Origin: DATEDA01 sp963820965
GTDB lineage: Bacteria > Pseudomonadota > Gammaproteobacteria > Burkholderiales > SG8-39
NCBI GenBank assembly: GCA_963820965.1
Contig: CAWGCC010000032.1
Coordinates: 48,378 to 112,377 of the forward strand
Length of the DNA: 64,000 bases
Reading direction: 5' to 3'
Shown here: positions 15,833 to 24,033 of the stretch, piece by piece
Numbering within the stretch: the first letter of the stretch is position 1
How the letters are laid out: each line of letters begins with the position of its first letter
Translations under genes and position numbers: made by a program
The notes under the pieces: generated by a model
Databases searched by the model: none
What the model saw: the letters and a program-made list of their open reading frames with translations, nothing else
What the model was told of the DNA's origin: nothing

Positions 15833-17491
15833 CTACTCCTGCAGCGCGCGATGGACGAACTGAACGCAGGCCGACCCTTCGCCGACCGCGGCGGCCACGC
15901 GCTTGACGCTGCCGGCGCGCACGTCGCCGACGGCAAAGATTCCCGGGCGACTCGTCTCCAGCAGATGCGGCACCCTTGATAGCGGCCAGCGGGTCGCCGC
16001 GAGATCCTCCGCGCGCAGATCCGCCCCGGTGCGCACGAATCCCTTCTCGTCCAGCGCAACCCACCCTTCGAGCCACCGGGTGTTGGGTACGGCGCCAGTC
16101 ATGAGGAAGACGTGCCCGATGTCGCGTGCTTCGATCCTGCCGTTCGCGCCGATCCGCCACGTCACGCGCTCGAGGCGCCCGTTCCCTTCAAACGCCGCGA
16201 TCTGGGTGAACGGCCGGAGCGTGATGTTCGGGCTCTCCTCGATCCGGCGAATCAGGTAGCGCGACATGCTCGCCGCGAGTCCCGACGAGCGGACGAGCAG
16301 GTGCACGTGACGGCACCTGCCGGCGAGGAAGACGGCCGCCTGGCCGGCCGAGTTCCCGCCGCCCACCACGATGACTTCTTCGCCCTTGCAGATTTGCGCC
16401 TCGAGGTGGGTCGCCGCGTAGTAGACGCCCTCGCCCACGAACCGGGACAGATTCTCGATGGCGAGCGGTCGGTACTCCGCGCCGGTCGCGACGACGATCG
16501 TCCGCGCGTGCACGACGCGGCCGTCCGAAAGCTCGATCCGGTAGGGCCGACGGTGGCATAGCAGCCGCTCCACCGTGCTCGCGACCGTCACGTCCGCGCC
16601 GAACTTCTGCGCCTGGACGGCCGCGCGTCCGGCGAGCGCCTGCCCCGAGATGCCGGTGGGAAAACCGAGATAGTTCTCGATCTTCGAGCTCGTCCCGGCT
16701 TGCCCGCCCGGCGCCGTCGTTTCGAGGACCAGCACGTCGAGGCCTTCGGAGGCCCCGTACACGGCGGCGGCCAGCCCCGCCGGCCCCGCGCCGATGACGA
16801 TCAGGTCGCGAACGGCCGCGTCGTCGATCTCGGGGTTCATCCGCAGACACTTTGCGATCCCCTCGTTGCTCGGGTTCCTGAGCACCTGCTCGCCGCGACA
16901 GACGACGACCGGCACTTCGTCGATCCCGACCTGGAAGCGCTCCAGCAACGCGGCGACGTCCGGGTCGCGGTCGACGTCGATGCTGACATAGGGAAAGCCG
17001 TTGCGGCCGAGGAACTGCCGCAGGCGCAGCGTATCCGCCGAATGACTCGAACCGATCAGGATGACGTCGCCCTGCTCGGCCGAGATCAGTCCCATGCGTC
17101 GCAGAATGAAGGCGCGCATGAAGAGCTCGCTCAGCTCCGCGTCGGCCTGGACGAGCCGGCGCAGGTCCTCGCGCTCGATCGCGATGACCTCGCCGTCTTC
17201 GCTGACCCGGGCGCGCACGGTGCCGCCGGCGCCGCGCAGCGCGCTCATCTCGCCGGCGAAATCCCCGGCCCTATGGATCGTCACCGGCGTCTCGCCCGCG
17301 ATGCCGGGCAGCACGATCTCGATGGCGCCGGAGAGAACGACGAGCAGCCGACCATACCGGTCGCCGGGCTCCGCGAGCACTTCGCCGGCGCGGATGCGCA
17401 TCCGCCTGCCGTACGCCTCCAAGCGCCCGGTCTGCGCCGGCGTGAGCTTAGGGAACATCTGCTCCCGCCGGGTTTCGCGGAGATCAGCCAC
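15833..17491 (-). CDS. FAD-dependent thioredoxin-reductase-like protein with N-terminal cyclic-nucleotide-binding domain
   Basis: The 552-aa protein has three parts. Residues 10-130 form a cNMP-binding domain (GRLLVVLSGAIEIVLPG and HRAGDFAGEMSAL). Residues 140-220 form a thioredoxin/glutaredoxin-like domain without a CxxC. Residues 230-552 form a thioredoxin-reductase-like domain with GAGPAGLAAAVYGA, VVGGGNSAGQAA and GIFAVGDVRAGSVKRVA. The redox CxxC of true thioredoxin reductases is replaced by YYAATHLEAQIC, so it cannot reduce thioredoxin in the usual way. GTG start. It lies four bases downstream of a DsbA-like gene, which may supply redox partners. Confidence 0.88.
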   Translation of the reverse strand: MADLRETRREQMFPKLTPAQTGRLEAYGRRMRIRAGEVLAEPGDRYGRLLVVLSGAIEIVLPGIAGETPVTIHRAGDFAGEMSALRGAGGTVRARVSEDGEVIAIEREDLRRLVQADAELSELFMRAFILRRMGLISAEQGDVILIGSSHSADTLRLRQFLGRNGFPYVSIDVDRDPDVAALLERFQVGIDEVPVVVCRGEQVLRNPSNEGIAKCLRMNPEIDDAAVRDLIVIGAGPAGLAAAVYGASEGLDVLVLETTAPGGQAGTSSKIENYLGFPTGISGQALAGRAAVQAQKFGADVTVASTVERLLCHRRPYRIELSDGRVVHARTIVVATGAEYRPLAIENLSRFVGEGVYYAATHLEAQICKGEEVIVVGGGNSAGQAAVFLAGRCRHVHLLVRSSGLAASMSRYLIRRIEESPNITLRPFTQIAAFEGNGRLERVTWRIGANGRIEARDIGHVFLMTGAVPNTRWLEGWVALDEKGFVRTGADLRAEDLAATRWPLSRVPHLLETSRPGIFAVGDVRAGSVKRVAAAVGEGSACVQFVHRALQE

Positions 17492-17495
17492 CGCC

Positions 17496-18041
17496 TCAGC
17501 GTCCCTTCAAGATCGTCTCGGTCGCCGCCACCAGACCGCCGAGGCCGAACGATGCGTCCTGGATCACTCCGTTCAGGAACAGACCCGGCGTGCCGCGGAC
17601 GTGGCTCCGACGGCCGCTCTCGATGTGCTCGCGCACCCGCTGGACGTAGAGATGCTCGTCCATCTCCGCGGTGAAGCGCGCCATGTCGAGCTCCAGGCGC
17701 TCGGCATAGCTGTCCAGGTGCTTGCGCTTCAGGTGCGCCTGATGCTCGAACAGCAGGTCGTGCATTTCCCAGAACCTGCCCTGGCCGGCGGCGCATTCGG
17801 CCGCCTCGGCGGCGAGCAGGGCGTGCGGATGAGCCTCTTCGAGAGGGAAGTGGCGAAACGCGAACCGGATCTGCCCGGCAAAGCGGTCGAGCAGCAGCTT
17901 GAGCCCGGGCGCGGTCTGCTTGCAGATCGGGCATTCGAAATCCCCGTATTCCACGACGGTGACGTGGGCGTGCGCCGCGCCCAGCACGTGATCGCCGACG
18001 CCCACGGGAATCGCCAGGTCGAACTTTCGATCCTGGTTCAT
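17496..18041 (-). CDS. DsbA-family thioredoxin-fold oxidoreductase
   Basis: The 181-aa protein (ATG at 18041) has a thioredoxin fold with the active site FECPICK (C37, C40) and a helical insertion. The cis-Pro loop is RGTPGLFLNG near residue 153. It has no signal peptide, so it is probably cytoplasmic, like the DsbA-like domains found beside or fused to NhaA antiporters. Its 3' end lies four bases before the cNMP/TrxR-like gene, implying one transcript. Longer in-frame starts give a poor, Arg-rich leader and were not used. Confidence 0.85.
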   Translation of the reverse strand: MNQDRKFDLAIPVGVGDHVLGAAHAHVTVVEYGDFECPICKQTAPGLKLLLDRFAGQIRFAFRHFPLEEAHPHALLAAEAAECAAGQGRFWEMHDLLFEHQAHLKRKHLDSYAERLELDMARFTAEMDEHLYVQRVREHIESGRRSHVRGTPGLFLNGVIQDASFGLGGLVAATETILKGR

Positions 18042-18548
18042 GTGCCCACCGAAGGGAATGCGCCGCGAGCGGCAATGATTGCAGTCTTCATGGCCAGTTG
18101 GTCCTCCATGTGCTCGACGCGGCGACAGGCTCCCGAGTGGCGAAGCCAGCGCTCGGGGGCCCACGGATCAGATCGTCGGTCTCGACGATGAGAATATAGC
18201 GCTTTCGATGCACCGGTTCCCCTGTGGCGTCGGCGAAGGCAACGCGTCAGGCGCTCCTCCGCGGCGCGTACCTCTCGTGGTCACGATTGGACGCCCGGCG
18301 CACCCCGCCCGTGCGGCGGTCGAATCATCCAATGTGTCAGTTGACACGCCCGCGCGGCCGCCGTTACATCTTGTGGACGCGCGGTCGCGACCTGCGGCAT
18401 CCTCGTCTGGCGGGGCGCCGGTTCGCGTGCCTGAACGGCGCGCAGGCGTCCGCCGCCCTCGAGATCCCGATGACGATCCCCTACGCCGCGCTGCCGGTCG
18501 GGATGAGGCTGATCATCCCGATCGTGCGCGTCCCGTCGCGCGTGTCCG
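18042..18548. other. non-coding stretch upstream of the DsbA-like gene
   Basis: About 500 bases with no frame that looks like a protein. The open frames crossing it are short and give compositionally biased, Arg-rich translations. The only clear structure is the palindrome GTGTCA-GT-TGACAC at 18334-18347, which could be a regulator site. The region joins the accessory genes on its left to the dehydrogenase remnant and repeat on its right, and looks like decayed DNA. Confidence 0.5.
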
Positions 18549-18674
18549 ATGGGGCGGATGGGAACGGCCTGGGACGTCGCGAACGCGGCGCTGTTTCTCG
18601 CCTCGGACGAGGCGGCGTACATCACCGGCGTATGTCTGCCGGTCGACGGGGGCTTGAGCTGCCGCGCCGTCTAG
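18549..18674 (+). pseudogene. C-terminal remnant of a short-chain dehydrogenase/reductase
   Basis: The frame beginning MGRMGTAWDVANAALFLASD and continuing AAYITGVCLPVDGG is the typical C-terminus of an SDR enzyme (residues about 215-250), ending at TAG 18672-18674. Nothing upstream encodes the Rossmann fold or the YxxxK active site, so only about 40 codons survive. The stop codon lies inside the duplicated copy of the pstB 3' end. Confidence 0.8.
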
Positions 18675-18803
18675 CCGAAACGGCCCGTGATGTAATGGCT
18701 ACGGGCGGGCTGTCGCCCTTAACTTGCGCGCGCCGCGTGCAAGTTAGCCTGCGCCGTTACATCATGGCTGCGTTTCGCTAGCCGAAACGGCCCGTGATGT
18801 AAT
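18671..18803 (+). repeat. hairpin element flanked by a 26-bp duplication of the pstB 3' end
   Basis: Bases 18778-18803 (last codons and stop of pstB) recur exactly at 18671-18696. After the outer copy, which ends TGATGTAA-T, comes GGCTACGGGCG. The core contains GGGCG/CGCCC and TAACTTGC/GCAAGTTA hairpins and ends AGCCTGCGCCG, followed by TTACATCA, the reverse complement of TGATGTAA. The stem 18688-18699 / 18753-18764 pairs at 11 of 12 positions, and a further CGAAACG/CGTTTCG pair lies outside it. The design and the core end match the element at 2922-3110. Intact pstB ends in the inner copy. Confidence 0.75.
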
Positions 18804-19560
18804 CTTCCGTCTGCTTCTTCTTCGGCTTGATGAAGATCGTGTCCGTGACGTCGAACTCGATCAGCTCGCCGAGGTACATGTAAGCAGTGTAGTCCGACAC
18901 GCGCGCGGCCTGCTGCATGTTGTGGGTGACGATCAGGATCGTCACCTTGTGCTTGAGGTCGGTGATCAACTCCTCGATGCTGGCGGTGGCGATCGGGTCG
19001 AGCGCCGAGGTCGGCTCGTCGAACAGCAGGATCTCGGGGTCGGTCGCGAGTGCGCGCGCGATGCAGAGCCGCTGCTGCTGCCCGCCCGAGAGGTTGAACG
19101 CGAGATCGTCGAGACGGTCCTTCGCCTCCTCCCACAGCGCGGCGCCGCGGAGCGCCTGCTCGACCTTCTCCTCCAGCAGCCGGCGGTTCCGCTCGCCGCG
19201 AACGCGCAGACCGTAGGCGACGTTCTCGAAGATCGACTTCGGGAACGGGTTCGGCTTCTGGAACACCATGCTGATCCGCATGCGGACCTCGATCGGGTCC
19301 ACCTCTTTGCCGAGGAGATTGGTGTTGTCCGGGTAGAGGCGGATGTCGCCCTGGTAGCGGTTCCCGGGGTAGAGGTCGTGCATCCGGTTGAAGCAACGCA
19401 GGAACGTCGACTTCCCGCATCCGGAAGGCCCGATCAGCGCGGTGACCTTCTTGTCGTGCACCGGCATGTTGAGGTCCTTGAGCGCTTGGAAGTCGCCATA
19501 GTAGAAGCTGAGGCTCTTCGCCTCGGCTTTCAGCGCGACTGCGGTCTCAGCGGCGGTCAT
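18778..19560 (-). CDS. pstB: phosphate ABC transporter ATP-binding protein
   Basis: PstB (260 aa) is the ATPase of the high-affinity phosphate importer. Walker A is GPSGCGKSTFLR, the ABC signature LSGGQQQR, Walker B EILLFDEPTSALD, and the switch His lies in IVTHNMQQA. Length is normal. The last eight residues (DYITGRFG) and the stop codon are encoded by bases that are duplicated just downstream. Last gene of pstSCAB; phoU is not adjacent here but lies at 37.8 kb. Confidence 0.98.
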   Translation of the reverse strand: MTAAETAVALKAEAKSLSFYYGDFQALKDLNMPVHDKKVTALIGPSGCGKSTFLRCFNRMHDLYPGNRYQGDIRLYPDNTNLLGKEVDPIEVRMRISMVFQKPNPFPKSIFENVAYGLRVRGERNRRLLEEKVEQALRGAALWEEAKDRLDDLAFNLSGGQQQRLCIARALATDPEILLFDEPTSALDPIATASIEELITDLKHKVTILIVTHNMQQAARVSDYTAYMYLGELIEFDVTDTIFIKPKKKQTEDYITGRFG

Positions 19561-19594
19561 GGTCGTGTCGGCTCCCCGGCGATTCCTCGTTCGT

Positions 19595-20536
19595 TCACCA
19601 CTTGATGTTCTTGCGCAGGCGGTAGCGCAGCCAGATCGCGAGCCCGTTCATCGCCAACGTCATCAGCACCAGAACAAAACCGGCGGCTGCCGCGTTCTCC
19701 TGGAAGGCCGCCTCCGGGCGCGAGGTCCAGTTGAACATCTGGATCGGCATCACCGTGAACGGGGAGAACAGCCACTCGAAGCTGAGGAACGGAAACTGCG
19801 CGGTGACCGGCGATGCCGGCAGGAACGCGATGAAGGTCAGCGCACCGATCGTGATGATCGGCGCGGTCTCGCCGATCGCGCGCGCCATGCCGATGATCAC
19901 GCCGGTGAGAATGCCGGCGGCCGAGTACGGAACGATGTGGTCCTTCGTGGTCTGCCACTGGGTGGCGCCCAGCGCGTACGAGGCCTCGCGGATCGACTGC
20001 GGGACCGAGCGGATCGCTTCCCGCGTCGCGACGATCACGACCGGCAGGATCAGTAGCGCCAGCGTAAGCCCCGCCGACAGGATGCTCTGCCCGAAGCCGA
20101 ACTGATAGACGAAGAGCCCGAGCGCGAGCAGGCCGTAGACGATCGACGGCACGCCGGCGAGGTTGGTGATGTTGATCTCGATGATGTCGGTGACCCAGTT
20201 CTTCCGCGCGTACTCCTCGAGATAGACGCCCGCGGCGATCCCGAGCGGCACGGCGAAGAACGCGGTCACTACCATCACCAGGGTGGAACCGACCCACGCC
20301 GACAGGATCCCCGCCTCGCCCGGACGGCGCGACGGGAAGTTGGTGAAGAACTCGGGCTTGAGGCGCGGGATGCCGTCGATCGCCATGTCGACGAACAGCG
20401 CGGTGAAGGTCAGCACGCCGATCATCAGCGCGATGATCCCGATCACGCCAAAGATGTAGTCCCAGCGCTTGTGCCTGGAAATGATCTCCCGGATGGTCCG
20501 GACGTCCTGGGAGAGCGGTGGAGCGACGGCCGACAC
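19595..20536 (-). CDS. pstA: phosphate ABC transporter permease PstA
   Basis: PstA (313 aa) is an inner-membrane permease of the phosphate importer, with about six hydrophobic segments. The binding-protein-dependent permease loop is visible as VPQSIREASYALGATQWQTT, followed by ARAIGETAPIITIGALTFI. ATG start directly next to the pstC stop (one base apart); pstB follows after 34 bases. Confidence 0.97.
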   Translation of the reverse strand: MSAVAPPLSQDVRTIREIISRHKRWDYIFGVIGIIALMIGVLTFTALFVDMAIDGIPRLKPEFFTNFPSRRPGEAGILSAWVGSTLVMVVTAFFAVPLGIAAGVYLEEYARKNWVTDIIEINITNLAGVPSIVYGLLALGLFVYQFGFGQSILSAGLTLALLILPVVIVATREAIRSVPQSIREASYALGATQWQTTKDHIVPYSAAGILTGVIIGMARAIGETAPIITIGALTFIAFLPASPVTAQFPFLSFEWLFSPFTVMPIQMFNWTSRPEAAFQENAAAAGFVLVLMTLAMNGLAIWLRYRLRKNIKW

Positions 20537-20537
20537 G

Positions 20538-21497
20538 TCAGTACCTCTCCCGGAACTTTTTCCGGAGCGCGTGGCCGAGGATGTTGAAGAAGAGCGTGAG
20601 CACCATCAGCGTCAGCCCGGCGGCGAAGATCGTCTGGTAGCCGATCGAGCCGTGCGGCAGGTCGCCGAGCGCCACCTGGACGATGTATGCCGTGATCGTC
20701 GCGGCCGGCTCGAGCGGGTTGAAGGTCAGGTTGGGCTGCATGCCCGCCGCGACCGCGAGAATCATCGTTTCGCCGACCGCGCGCGAGATCCCCAGGATGT
20801 AGGCCGAAGCAATGCCGGAGAACGCGGACGGCACGACGACGTGAACCGCGGTCTGGTACCGCGTCGCACCCATCGCATAGGAGCCTTCGCGCAAACTCAT
20901 CGGGACTGCGCGCATCGCGTCCTCGCTGATGGAGCTGACGTAGGGGATGATCATGATCCCCATGACGAGGCCGGCGGAGAGCAGGCTGAACCCGGGAAGA
21001 TCCGGGTAGATCCACTGCAGGATCGGCGTAACGAACAGCAGCGCGAAATAGCCGTAGATGATCGTCGGCACGCCGCCGAGGAGCTCGAGGAAGGGCTTGG
21101 CGATCTCGCGCACCGTGAAGGGCGCGAACTCCGACAGATAGATCGCGATGATCGTGCCGAGCGGGATCGCGATCGCCAGGGCGACCACCGAGCTGGTGAT
21201 CGTCCCCGACAGGAGCACCATGATGCCGAAGTGGGCGTCGTCGAAGAGCGGCGTCCACTGGGTGTCGGTGAGGAAGTCCCAGACGGAGACGTGCTTGAAG
21301 AACTCGACCGACTCGCTTACGAGGACATAGACGATCCCGACCGTGACGAAGACCGAGACGGAGGCGGCGGCGAAGAGGATGAACTCGATCGCCTTCTCGC
21401 CGACGATCCGGCTGCGGCGCTGCGCAAGGCGTGCGCTGGTGAGCCCTTCGGCAGGCACGGTGGCGGAGGTGGCGCCGCTCGGTGCGACGGCTGACAT
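20538..21497 (-). CDS. pstC: phosphate ABC transporter permease PstC
   Basis: PstC (319 aa) is the partner permease of PstA. The coupling loop VPMSLREGSYAMGATRYQTA and SRAVGETMILAVAAGMQPN are conserved, and several hydrophobic segments are spread along the chain. ATG start at 21497. It follows pstS after a gap of 91 bases holding a strong hairpin, which probably lowers permease mRNA relative to pstS mRNA. Confidence 0.97.
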   Translation of the reverse strand: MSAVAPSGATSATVPAEGLTSARLAQRRSRIVGEKAIEFILFAAASVSVFVTVGIVYVLVSESVEFFKHVSVWDFLTDTQWTPLFDDAHFGIMVLLSGTITSSVVALAIAIPLGTIIAIYLSEFAPFTVREIAKPFLELLGGVPTIIYGYFALLFVTPILQWIYPDLPGFSLLSAGLVMGIMIIPYVSSISEDAMRAVPMSLREGSYAMGATRYQTAVHVVVPSAFSGIASAYILGISRAVGETMILAVAAGMQPNLTFNPLEPAATITAYIVQVALGDLPHGSIGYQTIFAAGLTLMVLTLFFNILGHALRKKFRERY

Positions 21498-21544
21498 CGT
21501 TGTCGTCTCTCCGAAAGTTTAGCCCACCGGCCTCAAAGACGCCC

Positions 21545-21569
21545 GCGGGGAGGAGGCCTCCCTCCCCGC
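21545..21569 (-). promoter_or_regulatory. GC-rich hairpin between pstS and pstC
   Basis: GCGGGGAGG-AGG pairs with CCT-CCTCCCCGC with a one-base bulge, almost without a loop. It lies just after the pstS stop and has no long T-run. By analogy with other binding-protein operons it may be an mRNA 3' stabiliser or partial terminator. Confidence 0.5.
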
Positions 21570-21588
21570 CGGGGGACCCGCAGGCTGC

Positions 21589-22584
21589 TCAGAGCTTCGC
21601 TTCGCGCTTGAGCAACTCTTCGATCGTGACGCCGACCTCGGCGCTGCCCCCGAAGACGGTGCCTTTCTTGCCCTTCTGGACGTGCTCCAACCCGATCGTG
21701 TAGGCCGAGTCGGGTAGCGGCACATACTTCACTTCCCGCGCGAGCTTGCTCCCGTGCTTCATGTAGTACTCGACGAACTCCTTGACCTCGGGCTTGTCGA
21801 GCGACTTCGCGTTCACATAGATGAAGATCGGCCGGGCGAGCGGCGAGTAGGTGCCCTTCAGCACGGCCTCCATCGACGGCTCGACCGGCTGACCCTTCTC
21901 GTTCACGATCGGGACGGCCTTGAGCTTGTCCTTGTTCTCGATGTAGTACGCGTAGCCGAAGTATCCGAGGCCGTTCACGTCCCGCGACACCCCCTGGACG
22001 AGAACGTTGTCGTCCTCGGACGCGGTGAAGTCGCCACGGCTCGATTTCGACTTGCCGACGATCGCCTCGGTGAAATAGTCGAACGTGCCGGAGTCGGCCC
22101 CGGGGCCGAAGAGCTTCATTGGCGCGTCGGGCCAGCCGGGGTTCACCTGGTTCCAGCGGGTGACCTTCCCCTGCGCGCCCGGCTCCCACATCTTCTTGAG
22201 CTCGGCCACGGTGAGCGTCTTGATGAAGTTGTTCTTGGGATTGATGACCACCGTAAGCGCGTCGAACGCTACCGGCAGCTCGAAGTACTCGATGCCGGCG
22301 GCCTTGCAGTCCGCCATCTCCTGCTTCAGGATCGGGCGCGAGGCGTTCGAGACGTCGGTTTCGCCACGGCAGAACTTCTTGAAGCCCCCGCCCGTACCCG
22401 AGATGCCGACGGTGACCTTGGTTGCGCCCTTCTTGGCCTTCTGGAAGTCCTCCGCTACGGCCTCGGTAACCGGGAAGACCGTACTGGAGCCGTCGACCTT
22501 GACGACCTGCGCGGTCGCCACCGGGGTGGCCGCGACACCTCCCAGCAGAGCCGCGACCGCGGCATAAATCCTGAGCTGCTTCAT
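21589..22584 (-). CDS. pstS: phosphate ABC transporter substrate-binding protein
   Basis: PstS (331 aa) is the periplasmic phosphate receptor. It has a signal peptide (residues 1-25, cleaved near ATPVATA). Phosphate-binding blocks are DGSSTVFPVTEAVAEDF near the mature N-terminus, GISGTGGGFKKFCRGETDVSNASRP (split across residues 60-85) and PGADSGTFDYF near 150. ATG start. A Pho-box-like sequence lies about 60 bases upstream, consistent with induction under phosphate starvation. Confidence 0.97.
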   Translation of the reverse strand: MKQLRIYAAVAALLGGVAATPVATAQVVKVDGSSTVFPVTEAVAEDFQKAKKGATKVTVGISGTGGGFKKFCRGETDVSNASRPILKQEMADCKAAGIEYFELPVAFDALTVVINPKNNFIKTLTVAELKKMWEPGAQGKVTRWNQVNPGWPDAPMKLFGPGADSGTFDYFTEAIVGKSKSSRGDFTASEDDNVLVQGVSRDVNGLGYFGYAYYIENKDKLKAVPIVNEKGQPVEPSMEAVLKGTYSPLARPIFIYVNAKSLDKPEVKEFVEYYMKHGSKLAREVKYVPLPDSAYTIGLEHVQKGKKGTVFGGSAEVGVTIEELLKREAKL

Positions 22585-22643
22585 GGGGACTCTCCTCGTG
22601 GATGGAGCACGCCGCAGCGTGACCCGAGGAGTCTATTGCCCCA

Positions 22644-22663
22644 CTGTTACCGTTCCATGACAC
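22644..22663 (-). promoter_or_regulatory. Pho-box-like site upstream of pstS
   Basis: On the minus strand GTGTCAT-GGAA-CGGTAAC resembles the PhoB direct repeat CTGTCAT-N4-CTGTCAT (six of seven in the first half; the second half is closer to the CTGTAAC variant). It is about 60 bases upstream of the pstS ATG, a normal position. No phoB gene lies in the window. Confidence 0.5.
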
Positions 22664-22683
22664 CCGCGGGAAGCGCGCAGGAA

Positions 22684-24033
22684 TCACGCCGCCGCGGCGC
22701 GCTCCACCTGAGCCGCCAGCTCAGCGGCGACGGCGGCGACCTCGGCCTCGTCCTCCCCCTCCACCATCACGCGCAGCACCGGCTCGGTGCCGGATGCCCG
22801 GAGGAGCAGCCGGCCGCGGGTACCGAGCCGCCGTTCGGCCTCGGCACGGGCCCGGCCGATCGCGCCGTCGCCCTGCCAGTCGAATCCCCGGGCGACCCGC
22901 ACGTTGATGACCTTCTGGGGGTAGAGACGGAGCCGCCCGCCGAGCTCGGCGAGGCCTTTCCCTTCCCGGCGCAGGGCCTCGAGCACCTGCAGCGCCGACA
23001 CGATGGCATCGCCCGTCGTGTGCTTGTCGAGGCAAATGATGTGGCCGGAGTTCTCCCCGCCGAGGTCCCAGCCGCGCTCCTGCATCAGCTCGAGCACGTA
23101 CCGGTCGCCGACCTTGGCCCGCGCGAACCCGACACCGAGCCCGGCGAGCGCGCGCTCGAACGCGAGGTTGGTCATCAGGGTGCCGACGACACCGGTCAGC
23201 CGCGCGTCCTGTGCACGCCGGCAGGCGATCACGTAGAGCAGCTGGTCGCCGTCGTAGGTGGCACCCGTCGCGTCCGTCATCATCAGCCGGTCGCCGTCGC
23301 CGTCGAGCGCGATTCCGAGGTCGGCCCGCTGCGCACGTACCGCGGCGACGAGCGCGCCGGGGTGCGTCGCGCCAACCTGTTCGTTGATATTGAAGCCGTT
23401 CGGCTCGTCGCCGATCGCGACCACGTCCGCCCCGAGTTCGTGGAACACGCGCGGCGCCACGTAGTAGCCGGCGCCGTGCGCGCAGTCGACCACGATGCGC
23501 AGCCCGCGGAGATCGAGCGCATTGGGGAACGTGCTCTTGCAGAACTCGATGTAGCGGCCGCCGGCGTCGTCCATGCGGCGCGCCTTGCCGAGCTCGGCCG
23601 CCGGCCGGCAGGCGAGCGGGCGCTCGAGCGCGAGCTCGATCTCCTGCTCGACCGCGTCAGGAAGCTTCCCGCCGTCGGCGGAGAAGAACTTGATGCCGTT
23701 GTCGGGGTACGGGTTGTGCGAGGCGCTGATGACGATCCCGGCCGAGAGCCGCAGCGCCCGCGTCAGGTAGGCGACCGCCGGCGTCGGCATCGGCCCGCAG
23801 AGCATGACGTCCACGCCCGCGGCCGCAAACCCTGCTTCCAGCGCCGCCTCGAGCATGTAGCCCGAGATGCGGGTGTCCTTGCCGATCAGCACCGTCGGCC
23901 GCTCGTGGCCGCTGCGGCGTCGGGCGAGCACCTCGCCGGCCGCGAACCCGAGCCGCAGCACGAACTCGGGCGTGATCGGTAGCTCGCCGACCCGGCCCCG
24001 CACGCCGTCGGTCCCGAAGTACTTGCGACTCAT
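22684..24033 (-). CDS. glmM: phosphoglucosamine mutase
   Basis: GlmM (449 aa) converts glucosamine-6-phosphate to glucosamine-1-phosphate for peptidoglycan and LPS synthesis. The N-terminal YFGTDGVRG, the phosphoserine loop VISASHNPYPDNGIKFF, the metal loop DGDGDRLMM and the C-terminal phosphate-binding RASGTEPVLRVMVEG are intact. ATG at 24033 overlaps the folP stop by four bases, the usual folP-glmM arrangement. Confidence 0.98.
   Translation of the reverse strand: MSRKYFGTDGVRGRVGELPITPEFVLRLGFAAGEVLARRRSGHERPTVLIGKDTRISGYMLEAALEAGFAAAGVDVMLCGPMPTPAVAYLTRALRLSAGIVISASHNPYPDNGIKFFSADGGKLPDAVEQEIELALERPLACRPAAELGKARRMDDAGGRYIEFCKSTFPNALDLRGLRIVVDCAHGAGYYVAPRVFHELGADVVAIGDEPNGFNINEQVGATHPGALVAAVRAQRADLGIALDGDGDRLMMTDATGATYDGDQLLYVIACRRAQDARLTGVVGTLMTNLAFERALAGLGVGFARAKVGDRYVLELMQERGWDLGGENSGHIICLDKHTTGDAIVSALQVLEALRREGKGLAELGGRLRLYPQKVINVRVARGFDWQGDGAIGRARAEAERRLGTRGRLLLRASGTEPVLRVMVEGEDEAEVAAVAAELAAQVERAAAA

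Noticed and set aside
18224..18781. Plus-strand open frame of 185 codons in the gene-poor stretch before pstB
   Set aside because: It reads the SDR remnant in another frame, has an Arg-rich composition and lacks a ribosome-binding site.
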